Positions 7,428-15,146 of a stretch of 34,028 nucleotides of DNA are shown in pieces (position 1 is the stretch's first letter; each line of letters opens with the position of its first letter). Under the pieces are notes generated by a model. The model ran no database searches and was not told the DNA's origin. It saw only the letters and a program-made list of their open reading frames with translations. The DNA comes from Candidatus Gastranaerophilales bacterium. Lineage in GTDB: Bacteria; Cyanobacteriota; Vampirovibrionia; Gastranaerophilales; Gastranaerophilaceae. The position numbers were made by a program, and so were the translations under genes. Where the stretch lies: positions 1 to 34,028 of the forward strand of contig CALUUP010000015.1 of NCBI GenBank assembly GCA_944323985.1, written 5' to 3'.

Positions 7428-9716
7428 TTACATAGATTTTCTATCGGCTAATTCTTCCATTTTAGCGTCATTTAAACGAGTATCTCCTTTTACTCTTGAA
7501 TAAGATAGATATCCGTTCATTCTATCAATTTTAGTTAAATTTCTGCTTCCACATTTAGGACAAACATCCATATTTAATTCTTCATGTCCGCAGTCGTCAC
7601 AGTAAGAAAGTGATAGATTAACACCTTCATAGAATCCCATATCCATAGCTCTGTGAACCAAAGTTTCTACAGCTTCAGTATTATAATCAAGCGGATATTT
7701 TACATATTGTATTTTACCACCGTTTAATAAATCCCAAAAACGTTTTTCTAAATCTTGTTTTTGAATAGGGCTTATATCTTCACTAACGTGGCAGTGGAAA
7801 CTATTTGATACATAGCCTCTGTCTGAAACATTAGCTACAACACCATACTTTTTACGGAACTGTTTTACTTGTAATCCACAAAGATTTTCAGCAGGAGTTC
7901 CATAGATTGCATATAAATATCCATCTTGTTCCTTAAATTCATTAACTTTTTTATTAATATATTCCATAACTTCAAGAGCAAAAGCTCCATCTTCTACTAA
8001 AGATTTTCCGTTATGTAATTCTTGCAATTCATTTAAAGCTGTAATACCAAAAGAAGCTGTTGCAGATTTTAATAAAGGTTTAATTTTATCGTGAATACCT
8101 AAATGTCCGCCTAAGAATCCGCCTTCACAATAAGCAAGAGGGTTTACAGAAGCCTTCATTTCTCCTAAATAATCATAAGTTCTTATATGTAATTTTCTGA
8201 TTAATTCCATATAATAATCAAGAACTTCGTAAAAATCTTTGCTTTCTTTTTTAGCTTTAGCATAAATCATAGGTAAGTGTAAACTAATTGCACCAATGTT
8301 AAAACGACCAACAAAAATAGGTTCGTCTTTTTCATCAGCCGGATGCATACCGCCTCTTTCATACCAAGGCGAAAGAAATGCTCTACATCCCATTGGAGAA
8401 ACTACTTTTCCATATTTTTTATACATAGAAGCTACATAACCTTCACCTGATAAAGATAACCAATCAGGATACATAGCTTTTTTAGAACATTCTATACCTA
8501 CTTTAAATAAATCTTCATTAATCTTGCCTTCGCCATGTAAATTTTCATCATATAAGAAAACTATTTTAGGGAATAAAACAGGTTTTTTACATTCTTTCTT
8601 ACCTTGTCCCTTCATTCTTATAGACAACATAGCTTTTGTAGCCATTTTTTCATATTCACCTGTTCCTAAACCTGCAGAAACAGTAATGAAAGGATAATCA
8701 CCTCTTGAAGAAGCTACAGTGTTGAATTTGTATTCCCAACCTTGGAATCCTTGTTCAAAATCTTTTTGTAAATCTTTTAAAGCTTCTTCTCTAGCTTTTT
8801 CAAAAGACAAGCCTAAGCATAAGTATTTATTATACTGTCTTTCATAAGTTTTTTCTGCATACGGTGCCAAAATTTTATCAACTTCAGCAACCGTAAATCC
8901 ACCATATTGTTGACTTGCTGCAGCCATAACAATATCACCGATTACATCAAATGCTACATCAAGAGATTTTGGTTCATTATACCAAAGGTTGCCCATTTCA
9001 AAACCACCTTTTAAAACTGATGCAACATCAAACAAACAACAATTCATTGTATCTCTTCTTGCTGACATATCGTGAATGTATATATAACCATCTCTGATTG
9101 CTTGTAATTCGTCAACTGTTAAGAAGAATTTTTTATATAATTCTTTATTTAATTCATTAAAAATTAAAGAACGTTTTGTTGATACCAAAGTAGAATCCGC
9201 ATTAGAGTTTTCTTTATCTCCAATGTACATAATCTTTTGACTTTCTTGGTATACTTTATCAAGCATATGAACAAAATCCTGCTTATAATTTCTATAATTT
9301 CTATAGCTATGAGCTACATTAGGATTAATGTGTTCTAAAGCACCTTCTACTATATTATGCATTTCTGCTATAGTTACTTCGGTTTTATTCATTCTTAAAA
9401 TGTTATTATCTACAAAATCACATATTTGTTTTAATTCCACATCAGATAATTCTACTAACATTCTTGTTGCAGATTTTTTTACAGCGTTAATAATTTTGCT
9501 ATTATCAAATTCTTCTTTTGTTCCATCTTTTTTGATTACTAAGACGTTATTCATCTTTATAGGAGTAATTTTTTGCTCTGATTGTATATTGATTTTTGAT
9601 ATTGGTGATGAAATATAATCATTATTTACAGCTGCATTACCCTTAATTACATCTGTAACTACTTTATTTGAGGCAAATTCTACTATATTTCTTTCCTTAT
9701 TTAAACTATTTTGCAT
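7428..9716 (-). CDS. nrdD: Anaerobic (class III) ribonucleoside-triphosphate reductase
   Basis: Reduces ribonucleotides to deoxyribonucleotides under anoxic conditions using a glycyl radical made by the SAM enzyme NrdG. The 762-residue protein starts with a 55-residue extension, then an ATP-cone regulatory domain (about 56-145, VIKKDGTKEEF...), then the catalytic barrel (for example ASSRGDYPFITV). At the C-terminus are a zinc site (CDDC and CPKC) and the radical loop RMNGYLS, with the likely radical at Gly735, ending KMEELADRKSM. AGGAGG precedes the ATG by 14 nt, longer than usual. nrdG is not in this window. The enzyme marks an anaerobe. Confidence 0.97.
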   Translation of the reverse strand: MQNSLNKERNIVEFASNKVVTDVIKGNAAVNNDYISSPISKINIQSEQKITPIKMNNVLVIKKDGTKEEFDNSKIINAVKKSATRMLVELSDVELKQICDFVDNNILRMNKTEVTIAEMHNIVEGALEHINPNVAHSYRNYRNYKQDFVHMLDKVYQESQKIMYIGDKENSNADSTLVSTKRSLIFNELNKELYKKFFLTVDELQAIRDGYIYIHDMSARRDTMNCCLFDVASVLKGGFEMGNLWYNEPKSLDVAFDVIGDIVMAAASQQYGGFTVAEVDKILAPYAEKTYERQYNKYLCLGLSFEKAREEALKDLQKDFEQGFQGWEYKFNTVASSRGDYPFITVSAGLGTGEYEKMATKAMLSIRMKGQGKKECKKPVLFPKIVFLYDENLHGEGKINEDLFKVGIECSKKAMYPDWLSLSGEGYVASMYKKYGKVVSPMGCRAFLSPWYERGGMHPADEKDEPIFVGRFNIGAISLHLPMIYAKAKKESKDFYEVLDYYMELIRKLHIRTYDYLGEMKASVNPLAYCEGGFLGGHLGIHDKIKPLLKSATASFGITALNELQELHNGKSLVEDGAFALEVMEYINKKVNEFKEQDGYLYAIYGTPAENLCGLQVKQFRKKYGVVANVSDRGYVSNSFHCHVSEDISPIQKQDLEKRFWDLLNGGKIQYVKYPLDYNTEAVETLVHRAMDMGFYEGVNLSLSYCDDCGHEELNMDVCPKCGSRNLTKIDRMNGYLSYSRVKGDTRLNDAKMEELADRKSM

Positions 9717-10075
9717 TTTTATCTATCTAACCTCCTAATTTACGACAAAATAAGCTACTCTATTATTATTCCGCTTATTTCTATTTAGAGAATAACATTC
9801 TCTTCCCAAAATCTAATCCTATATTTAAATGATAATTCAAATAAGTATTCTAATCAAATTTTTCACAAAATTTCATAATTCCTGTAATTCAATAAAATCA
9901 ATGCTTTTACATTTCTAAATATTATTAAAATTGTTACATTTTTCGCATGAAAAGTATATACTTTTCTTGACAAAATCTCAAACCCTTATTAATTGTAAAA
10001 CACACACTATACACTAAAAAAAATAAAAGAAAGAAATAAAAAAAGTGGCATGCCAATTTTGCTAAAATTTTTAAT
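9717..10075 (-). other. Long nrdD leader and intergenic region
   Basis: A 359-bp stretch without a credible gene. It holds a predicted minus-strand promoter (9953-9981) that would give nrdD a leader of about 230 nt, and a small hairpin AGAGAAT/ATTCTCT at 9786-9802. The rest is plain AT-rich sequence in which I see no known riboswitch. Confidence 0.5.
9949..9981 (-). promoter_or_regulatory. nrdD promoter with palindromic operator over the -10 box
   Basis: On the minus strand TTGAGA (9981-9976), a 17-nt spacer and TATACT (9958-9953) form a good sigma-70 promoter. An 18-bp perfect palindrome, GAAAAGTATATACTTTTC (9949-9966), covers the -10 box and is a natural repressor site. It does not match the NrdR box closely, so the regulator is unknown. 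Confidence 0.55.
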
Positions 10076-10104
10076 AAAAAAAGAAGCTTTATACAAAGCT
10101 TCTT
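10076..10104 (-). terminator. Intrinsic terminator of tRNA-Pro
   Basis: A 10-bp stem, AAGAAGCTTT/AAAGCTTCTT (10081-10104), with loop ATAC. On the minus strand it is followed by T residues (10082-10076). It starts 7 nt past the tRNA 3' end. Confidence 0.85.
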
Positions 10105-10111
10105 TTTAAAA

Positions 10112-10188
10112 TGGTCGGGATGACACGATTCGAACGTGCGACCCCCTCGTCCCAAGCGAGGTGCGCTACCAAGCTGCGCTACATCCCG
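10112..10188 (-). tRNA. tRNA-Pro (anticodon TGG), CCA encoded
   Basis: 77 nt on the minus strand folding as a full cloverleaf: acceptor CGGGATG/CATCCCG, D-arm GCGC AGCTTGGTA GCGC, anticodon loop CTTGGGA with TGG, and T-arm with GTTCGAATC. The 3' CCA is encoded in the DNA. Two tandem repeat units upstream carry copies of the tRNA's first 11 nt. Confidence 0.97.
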
Positions 10189-10328
10189 TTATTCAGTTTT
10201 CAAGTTTTCTTCTAAATGCAGCTTGGTATATCTTATATACGGCTCTCTCGAGGCTTAGCCTCTCGTCTCGCCTACCTCCACCCAAAACGATACTTAATCG
10301 TTTTGTTCGGAGTCCTTGCTACATCCCG
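10189..10328 (-). repeat. tRNA-Pro leader repeat, unit nearest the tRNA (140 bp)
   Basis: Read in the tRNA direction, the unit starts with CGGGATGTAGC (10328-10318), identical to the first 11 nt of tRNA-Pro. Next come CTCC, a 9-bp hairpin (CAAAACGAT/ATCGTTTTG), TGGAG, AGGCGAGACGAG, a GAGGC/GCCTC hairpin and a GTATAT/ATATAC hairpin. Then comes TACCAAGCTGC (10228-10218), the exact antisense of 11 nt in the tRNA D-arm (10167-10177). It ends with CTTGAAAACTGAATAA, a copy of the original tRNA leader. Not a gene: frames across it are an accident of the repeat. It appears to be transcribed as part of the tRNA precursor. Confidence 0.85.
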
Positions 10329-10468
10329 TTATTCAGTTTTCAAGTTTTCTTCTAAATGCAGCTTGGTATATCTTATATACGGCTCTCTCGAGGCTTTGCC
10401 TCTCGTTTCGCCTACCTCCATCCAAAACGATACTTAATCGTTTTGTTCGGAGTCCTTGCTACATCCCG
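10329..10468 (-). repeat. tRNA-Pro leader repeat, distal unit (140 bp)
   Basis: A second copy directly in tandem, identical to the proximal unit at 137 of 140 positions. The three differences fall in predicted unpaired positions (hairpin loop AAA versus TAA, the GAAACG versus GAGACG linker, and GGAT versus GGGT), while all stems are unchanged. Upstream of it (10469-10484) only the leader piece GTTGAAAACTAAATAA remains. That marks the junction with the original tRNA leader. Confidence 0.85.
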
Positions 10469-10537
10469 TTATTTAGTTTTCAACAACTTCTATAACCTAT
10501 AAAATAAATTTTTTGTCGGCTTTCGAAGTGCATGTTA

Positions 10538-10566
10538 ATATTACTTTAAACAAAAATAGAAATCAA
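10538..10566 (-). promoter_or_regulatory. Promoter for the tRNA-Pro repeat leader and tRNA
   Basis: On the minus strand TTGATT (10566-10561), a 17-nt spacer and TAATAT (10543-10538). It lies about 70 nt upstream of the first tRNA-fragment repeat, so both repeat units would be in the precursor RNA. It is back to back with the ilvB promoter. Confidence 0.6.
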
Positions 10567-10589
10567 GTATTTTATTTTTTATTTTGAGG

Positions 10590-10595
10590 TATAAT
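10590..10595 (+). promoter_or_regulatory. -10 box of ilvB
   Basis: A consensus TATAAT ending 9 nt before the ilvB ATG at 10605, so the mRNA would have almost no leader. There is no ribosome binding site and only a weak -35 region. An out-of-frame ATG-CGA-TGA at 10600 overlaps the real start. Confidence 0.5.
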
Positions 10596-10604
10596 ATCCA
10601 TGCG

Positions 10605-12215
10605 ATGATAAGTAGTGTTAAATCGAAACATATTTCTAATTCTTCTGCATTAGTTAATACTCTTCAAGAACTTGGAGTTGATAGTGTTTTTGGTTATCCG
10701 GGTGCTGCGGTTTTAAGCGTTTACAATGAACTTGCTGATAATAATTTTATTGAACATTATTTAGTAAGACATGAGCAAGCAGCTGTTCATGCTGCTGAAG
10801 GTTATGCAAGAGTTAGTGGAAAAACCGGAGTTGTTTTAGTGACTTCTGGACCGGGCTTTACTAATACTGTTACCGGAATTGCGAATGCTTTTGCTGATTC
10901 TACACCTCTTGTTATTTTAGTTGGGGATGTTTCGGAAAATTATAACGATGAGAAAATTTTTCAAAATATTGATATAGAATCTATTGTGAAACCTTGTTGT
11001 AAAGAAGTTTTTAAATTAAAAAAAGGTGATGATATTGTTAAAATTATCAATACGGCATTTTTAACTGCAAATTCTGAAGTTAAAGGACCTGTTGTTGTTA
11101 TTTTGCCAAGAAATATTCTTGAAGCGGATTTTAACAATAGTAGTTTTGTAAATAATTTTAATCAAGACAAGGTTGAAATTATTGAAAGTGATATAGATAA
11201 AATTTTTAATGAAATTAAAATGGCGAATAAACCACTTTTTCTTTTAGGGGGTGGGTGTATTGATTATGCTGTTGAAATTGAAACTTTAATTTCTAAGTTT
11301 CAAATCCCTGTTATTTCTACTCTTATGGGAATTGGCGTATATCCTTCTGAAAATAATTTATATTTGGGGATGATTGGGCTTAATGGAACGGAAATTGCTA
11401 ATAAGGCTCTTAATGAATGTGATTTATTAATTTCTTTAGGAGTAGCTTTTTCTGATAGATCTACTTGTAAGAAGAAGAATTTTTTTGAAAATTTAAAGAT
11501 TATAAATGTTAATATTGAATCTTCTAATAGAAATATTTATATGGAATTAATTTCTGATGTTGGTAGTGTTGTTCGCAAGTTATCTGAATATGAAATTAAT
11601 AAATCTTATAACAGATGGTTATTGGAACTTGATTTATATAAATCAGAATTTATTTTACCGGAAAGTCTTTCACAAAAACTTTCTTCTTCTATAGTATTGA
11701 AAACCATATCAGAATATACAAAATATTATGAACCGATTGTGGTAACTGATGTTGGTCAGCATCAGATGCTTACTGCTCAGTTTTTTAATTTTAATAAGCC
11801 AAGAAAATTTATAACATCAGGCGGATTAGGGACTATGGGCTTTGGACTGCCTGCTGCGATGGGGGCTAATATCGCAAAGTCTGAAAATTTAATTCTTAAT
11901 ATTACTGGGGATGGTTCTTTTCAAATGAATTTGCAAGAGCTTGCAACTTGCAGAGAGCATAATATTCCTATTAAAGTAATTATAATGAATAATGGTTATT
12001 TAGGTATGGTTAGACAGTTGCAAGAAAAAATTTATAGTAGATGTTATCAAGTTGAGATGACTAATCCTGATTTTGTTAAAATTGCAGAGGCTTATGATTT
12101 AATGGCAATAAGAATCAAAAGTATTGAAGAATTGATTCCGGCTTTAGAAAAAGCCATTAATCATAATGGAACTGTGATTCTTGATGTTATTATTGATTCT
12201 TTCGAAAATATATAA
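10605..12215 (+). CDS. ilvB: Acetolactate synthase, large subunit
   Basis: A thiamine-diphosphate enzyme that joins two pyruvates (or pyruvate and 2-oxobutyrate) in branched-chain amino-acid synthesis. From the ATG at 10605 it has 536 residues, the normal length. The three domains are in order: N-terminal pyrimidine-binding domain with the catalytic Glu in RHEQAAVHAAEGYA (Glu57); a middle domain; and a C-terminal pyrophosphate domain with GDGSFQMN...IMNNGYLG. An upstream in-frame TTG at 10584 lies before the -10 box and is unlikely. It is alone: neither ilvN nor ilvC is nearby, so the small subunit must be elsewhere or absent. A terminator follows. Confidence 0.95.
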   Translation: MISSVKSKHISNSSALVNTLQELGVDSVFGYPGAAVLSVYNELADNNFIEHYLVRHEQAAVHAAEGYARVSGKTGVVLVTSGPGFTNTVTGIANAFADSTPLVILVGDVSENYNDEKIFQNIDIESIVKPCCKEVFKLKKGDDIVKIINTAFLTANSEVKGPVVVILPRNILEADFNNSSFVNNFNQDKVEIIESDIDKIFNEIKMANKPLFLLGGGCIDYAVEIETLISKFQIPVISTLMGIGVYPSENNLYLGMIGLNGTEIANKALNECDLLISLGVAFSDRSTCKKKNFFENLKIINVNIESSNRNIYMELISDVGSVVRKLSEYEINKSYNRWLLELDLYKSEFILPESLSQKLSSSIVLKTISEYTKYYEPIVVTDVGQHQMLTAQFFNFNKPRKFITSGGLGTMGFGLPAAMGANIAKSENLILNITGDGSFQMNLQELATCREHNIPIKVIIMNNGYLGMVRQLQEKIYSRCYQVEMTNPDFVKIAEAYDLMAIRIKSIEELIPALEKAINHNGTVILDVIIDSFENI

Positions 12216-12217
12216 TA

Positions 12218-12248
12218 AAAAACCATCATTTATATTGATGGTTTTTTT
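12218..12248 (+). terminator. Intrinsic terminator of ilvB
   Basis: An 11-bp stem AAAAACCATCA/TGATGGTTTTT with a 7-nt loop and a run of seven T, starting 3 nt after the ilvB stop. Confidence 0.92.
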
Positions 12249-12342
12249 ATTCCTAAATTTTCCCTTTTCCTTTTCCGCTTCTTTTGTATCAATTTAATAT
12301 TATCTTTTTAATAATAAATTGATTTTAGTAAATATTTTTAAT

Positions 12343-12531
12343 TTAATCAAGCAGAGCTTCTAAAATAGCTGCATTTTTACCAGCCATAGTATTAGCTTTT
12401 ACTCGGCTCTTATACATGTAGCTTCTTAAAGCTTCTCTAATTAATTCTGAACGCGTACGATTTTCACCTTCTGCTACTTGATCGATTCTGTCTAAAAATT
12501 CTTCGGGCATTGAAATTAAAACTCTTGCCAT
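12343..12531 (-). CDS. Ribbon-helix-helix (CopG-type) DNA-binding protein
   Basis: 62 residues with the classic pattern: MARVLISMPEEFLDRIDQVA (beta strand and first helix), then NRTRSELIREALRSYMY (second helix). It should bind DNA as a dimer, as CopG/Arc/NikR-type regulators and many antitoxins do. AAGGAG precedes the ATG. No toxin gene lies next to it on the same strand, so it is more likely a stand-alone regulator. A short inverted repeat ATATC-TTG-GATAT (12563-12575) upstream could be an autoregulatory site. There are two short hydrophobic patches but no membrane segment. Confidence 0.9.
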   Translation of the reverse strand: MARVLISMPEEFLDRIDQVAEGENRTRSELIREALRSYMYKSRVKANTMAGKNAAILEALLD

Positions 12532-12562
12532 ATATTTCTCCTTTACTATGTAATGATTTTTG

Positions 12563-12608
12563 ATATCTTGGATATATATATTAAGTTTTAAAAAAATAAA
12601 AAATTGCT
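12563..12608 (-). promoter_or_regulatory. Composite promoter motif shared with the 80-aa gene; possible operator
   Basis: On the minus strand AGCAATTTTTT (12608-12598), 17 bases, then TATATATATCCAAGATAT (12580-12563). It matches the region upstream of the 80-aa gene (7329-7286) in both elements and in spacing. The proximal element contains the inverted repeat ATATC-TTG-GATAT. It ends about 30 nt before the ATG. Confidence 0.42.
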
Positions 12609-12639
12609 AAATTTTAAATATTTTATTAAGTTTTGTTAC

Positions 12640-12676
12640 AAAAAATCCTTGCTATTTAGTAATAACAAGGATTTTT
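12640..12676 (-). terminator. Intrinsic terminator of the ribE-ribBA-GNAT-SLH operon
   Basis: An 11-bp stem AAAAATCCTTG/CAAGGATTTTT (12641-12651 with 12666-12676), extended inward by TATT/AATA after one mismatch. A minus-strand T-run follows. It is 22 bp after the SLH gene stop. Confidence 0.9.
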
Positions 12677-12697
12677 GTTTTTATGAATTAAATCATT

Positions 12698-14119
12698 TTA
12701 GTAAAGAATAGTTAATTCTTCATCCGGATTTAGACTTGAATCATTTGTAGTATTCGGAACGAAGATGTATTTTACTTCGTCAACTAATTCATAACAAACA
12801 CCAAATACTCCGCTTGCAGCAATTTTAGTTACGTTGTAAACTCCTTTACCTATTGTAATAAAACTGCTTCCAACACTTTTCAAGCCTTTTAGCGGGTGAA
12901 GAGAAGCTGTATCACAGAAAGCATCTGACCAGTTATCGCCAAATTCTTCTGCACCATTTGAGATTACTTCACAAGTAGAAGAAATTGAACGCCCTGCAAC
13001 ACCTGCTGTACGGCCTATTATTGAGAATGGTGCTCCTAAAATTCTTGATGCAATATTTGGGTTTTTAGAAACGTTAACATCTGCACTTGACATGATTTTA
13101 GGAAATTCTGCTACATTATCTCCATTTTTAATATTTTTAAATTCTATTTGAACATATCCAGGATTTTTAACACCAGGTCTTGAAATTCCTGAAACAATTC
13201 CTTTTACTGTAGAGCCTGCTGGATAGCATACTCCGCCTATTGTTACATCTTCAGTTGTTTTGGCTGTGAAAGTATCACCAACGTTAGAAGTTCTTGCACT
13301 AATTCTTTCGCTTAGTTTGATTTTCATACTAATTGGTTCATATTTTTTTGTTGCGCAGTTAACAAGACCGTTTGATGTATCTATATTAAAGCCGGCTTTT
13401 AAAGCTCCAAGCATATATGCAACTTGTTCTTTTGATAAATATTCATCGTTTATTAATTTATCTTTATCTGGCATTTTATTTAAAATATTTGATGCTATAA
13501 CTTCATTTGTAGCGTTATAAGCCCAATTAGGGATGTGTTTAATTGTATTTCCTTCAAAGGTTGGTGCTGTTTTTGTATCAACATCAAGATTTATCATTTT
13601 GGCAAATGTTGCAAAAACTTCTGCTTTTGTAATTGGTTGATCTGGTCTAAAATTTAGATCAGGGTATCCAATCATAATATCTGCAGTTAATGCTTTATCA
13701 ATTTCATCTTTTGCCCAATAATCAGCATCTATATCTTTGTAATTATTTGCTTTTACTGTTTTTAGCTCAAGTCCTTCTGCTAAGATAAATGCCATTTCTG
13801 AGCGTAATACTGGCATTTTAGGATTAAATAATCCTGCTCGTCTTGCATCCATTTTACCTTTCATATTATCAAGCATATGTTTTGCAAAATGACCGATAAT
13901 AACATTTTCTTTTCCTTCCATTGTCTTAGCTTGACAAGGTTTGTAAACTTTTCCGCCAATAATTGCTTCACTTTCAGCGTTTACTAGAGTTTGAGCTTGT
14001 GTCCCAAACATTGTTGGGTGAGCATAAGCTTGAATTTTTGCCGGTTCTTTTGCTATTACCATACAGGATGTCACACACACAGCACTTAGGGCTGCTAATA
14101 ATTTACTTGATACTCTCAT
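12698..14119 (-). CDS. Exported S-layer-homology (SLH) domain protein
   Basis: 473 residues. The N-terminus (MRVSSKLLAALSAVCVTSC) is a signal peptide; VTSC fits a lipobox with Cys19, though cleavage after an AXA-type site is also possible. Three SLH-like repeats follow: about 75-118 (weak), 125-178 (clear, YKDIDADYWAKDEID...ITKAE) and 194-240 (weak). SLH repeats bind pyruvylated cell-wall polymer. A domain near 265-345 (KLSERISARTSNVGDTF...PAGSTVKGIVSG) resembles a beta domain seen in cyanobacterial surface proteins. The C-terminus has no porin barrel pattern. AAGGAG precedes the start, 24 nt after the GNAT gene; it is the last gene of the riboflavin operon. Confidence 0.85.
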   Translation of the reverse strand: MRVSSKLLAALSAVCVTSCMVIAKEPAKIQAYAHPTMFGTQAQTLVNAESEAIIGGKVYKPCQAKTMEGKENVIIGHFAKHMLDNMKGKMDARRAGLFNPKMPVLRSEMAFILAEGLELKTVKANNYKDIDADYWAKDEIDKALTADIMIGYPDLNFRPDQPITKAEVFATFAKMINLDVDTKTAPTFEGNTIKHIPNWAYNATNEVIASNILNKMPDKDKLINDEYLSKEQVAYMLGALKAGFNIDTSNGLVNCATKKYEPISMKIKLSERISARTSNVGDTFTAKTTEDVTIGGVCYPAGSTVKGIVSGISRPGVKNPGYVQIEFKNIKNGDNVAEFPKIMSSADVNVSKNPNIASRILGAPFSIIGRTAGVAGRSISSTCEVISNGAEEFGDNWSDAFCDTASLHPLKGLKSVGSSFITIGKGVYNVTKIAASGVFGVCYELVDEVKYIFVPNTTNDSSLNPDEELTILY

Positions 14120-14143
14120 ACTTCTCCTTTCGTGTAGTAAGTA

Positions 14144-15136
14144 TTAACGTTTTTTCTGCACCAAATATGCTTGAGGATAGCAGAAATCCTCTTTAAACCC
14201 GACTTTACGGTACATTTTTAAAGCTTTATAATTATTTGTTTCTGTTGTTACATTTACTTCTGCAAAAATTCTGGTTCCTAATTTTGTCCAATCTACAAGT
14301 GTTTTTATAGAGCGGTTTAAAAGATGGGTTGAGAAACCTTTACCACGATGTTCCTTTTCTATTGCTACCAATGGTAAATTTGCTATCGTTCCGCCTGTTA
14401 CGTTAGCAAATGCAAAACCGACTGGAGAGTCTTTATATAATAATACTGAAGTTACTTCCGGTAAAAATTCGCCATATACATTTTCTACTATTTTATTAAT
14501 TATATCGGTAGTTCCTTCTATTGATAAAAATCTTGTATCATAAACTGCATCTTGTGTATCTTTAAATGATTCATGAATTATTCTTATAGCTTCTGTTTTA
14601 TAAGTATCAGAATAACCTACTATTTTATAATCTTCTGGTTTTTCCGGAAGTTTCATATTTTCTAATACTCTTTCTGAAGAGGCATTGCCCATTATAAATC
14701 TTAAAACTGCTAAGCCTATAAATTTAAAACCATATTTGGCAATATCTCCACTGAATATGGATTGGTGACCTAACATTGGATATGATACTACTTTATTTTT
14801 GCGGTCTTCTTCGGTTAATTCTAAAAATTTTTCAATTAGAAGTTTTATTTTATTTATTTCATCTTCTGTACCAAGACAATGTATTAGATTTAATTCTATT
14901 GCTTCGGATATCGATGTTGTATAAACTAAAAATGCTGTTGGAATTTCATTTTCTTTTAAAACAATGCATTTCATGTATTGTTTTTCGATGGCATCTATAA
15001 ATTCTTCATATTCTAGCGGTGCTAATTCGAATTTATATTCTTCAACTGCTTTTGCTTTAAAGTCGTTGTATACTCCTTTAAAGATTTTATGTAAACTTCC
15101 GTCTAATAATCCTACTTCGTAAGCTGTTTCTGCCAT
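14144..15136 (-). CDS. GNAT family N-acetyltransferase
   Basis: 330 residues, long for a single GNAT. The C-terminal half holds the acetyl-CoA fold: PVGFAFANVTGGTIANLPLVAIEKEHRGKGFSTHLLNRSI, with the R-G-K-G-F pyrophosphate loop, then NNYKALKMYRKVGF, the usual last strand. The N-terminal half may be a second degenerate GNAT-like domain. The substrate cannot be read from sequence. AAAGGA precedes the ATG, and the gene sits 10 nt after ribBA and 24 nt before the SLH gene. It may acetylate a small molecule or a wall component. Confidence 0.85.
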   Translation of the reverse strand: MAETAYEVGLLDGSLHKIFKGVYNDFKAKAVEEYKFELAPLEYEEFIDAIEKQYMKCIVLKENEIPTAFLVYTTSISEAIELNLIHCLGTEDEINKIKLLIEKFLELTEEDRKNKVVSYPMLGHQSIFSGDIAKYGFKFIGLAVLRFIMGNASSERVLENMKLPEKPEDYKIVGYSDTYKTEAIRIIHESFKDTQDAVYDTRFLSIEGTTDIINKIVENVYGEFLPEVTSVLLYKDSPVGFAFANVTGGTIANLPLVAIEKEHRGKGFSTHLLNRSIKTLVDWTKLGTRIFAEVNVTTETNNYKALKMYRKVGFKEDFCYPQAYLVQKKR

Positions 15137-15146
15137 AAAATATCCT

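Noticed and set aside
9990-10020. NrdR box near nrdD (ACACACTATACACTA)
   Set aside because: It is not palindromic, only loosely like the consensus, has no partner box, and lies upstream of the predicted -35 element.
9934-10155. A 73-codon minus-strand frame
   Set aside because: It begins inside the tRNA-Pro gene and runs through its terminator and the nrdD promoter; not a plausible gene.
10189-10328. T-box leader
   Set aside because: A segment GGGTGG looks like part of the T-box antiterminator, but the second unit reads GGATGG, there is no terminator/antiterminator pair, and the downstream gene is a tRNA, not an amino-acid gene.
10161-10437. Open frames of 64 and 73 codons over the tRNA-Pro repeats
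   Set aside because: They arise from the tandem 140-bp repeat and cover part of a tRNA; no ribosome site and no protein-like composition.
12343-12531. Antitoxin of a toxin-antitoxin pair
   Set aside because: The ribbon-helix-helix fold fits, but no toxin-like gene is adjacent on the same strand.
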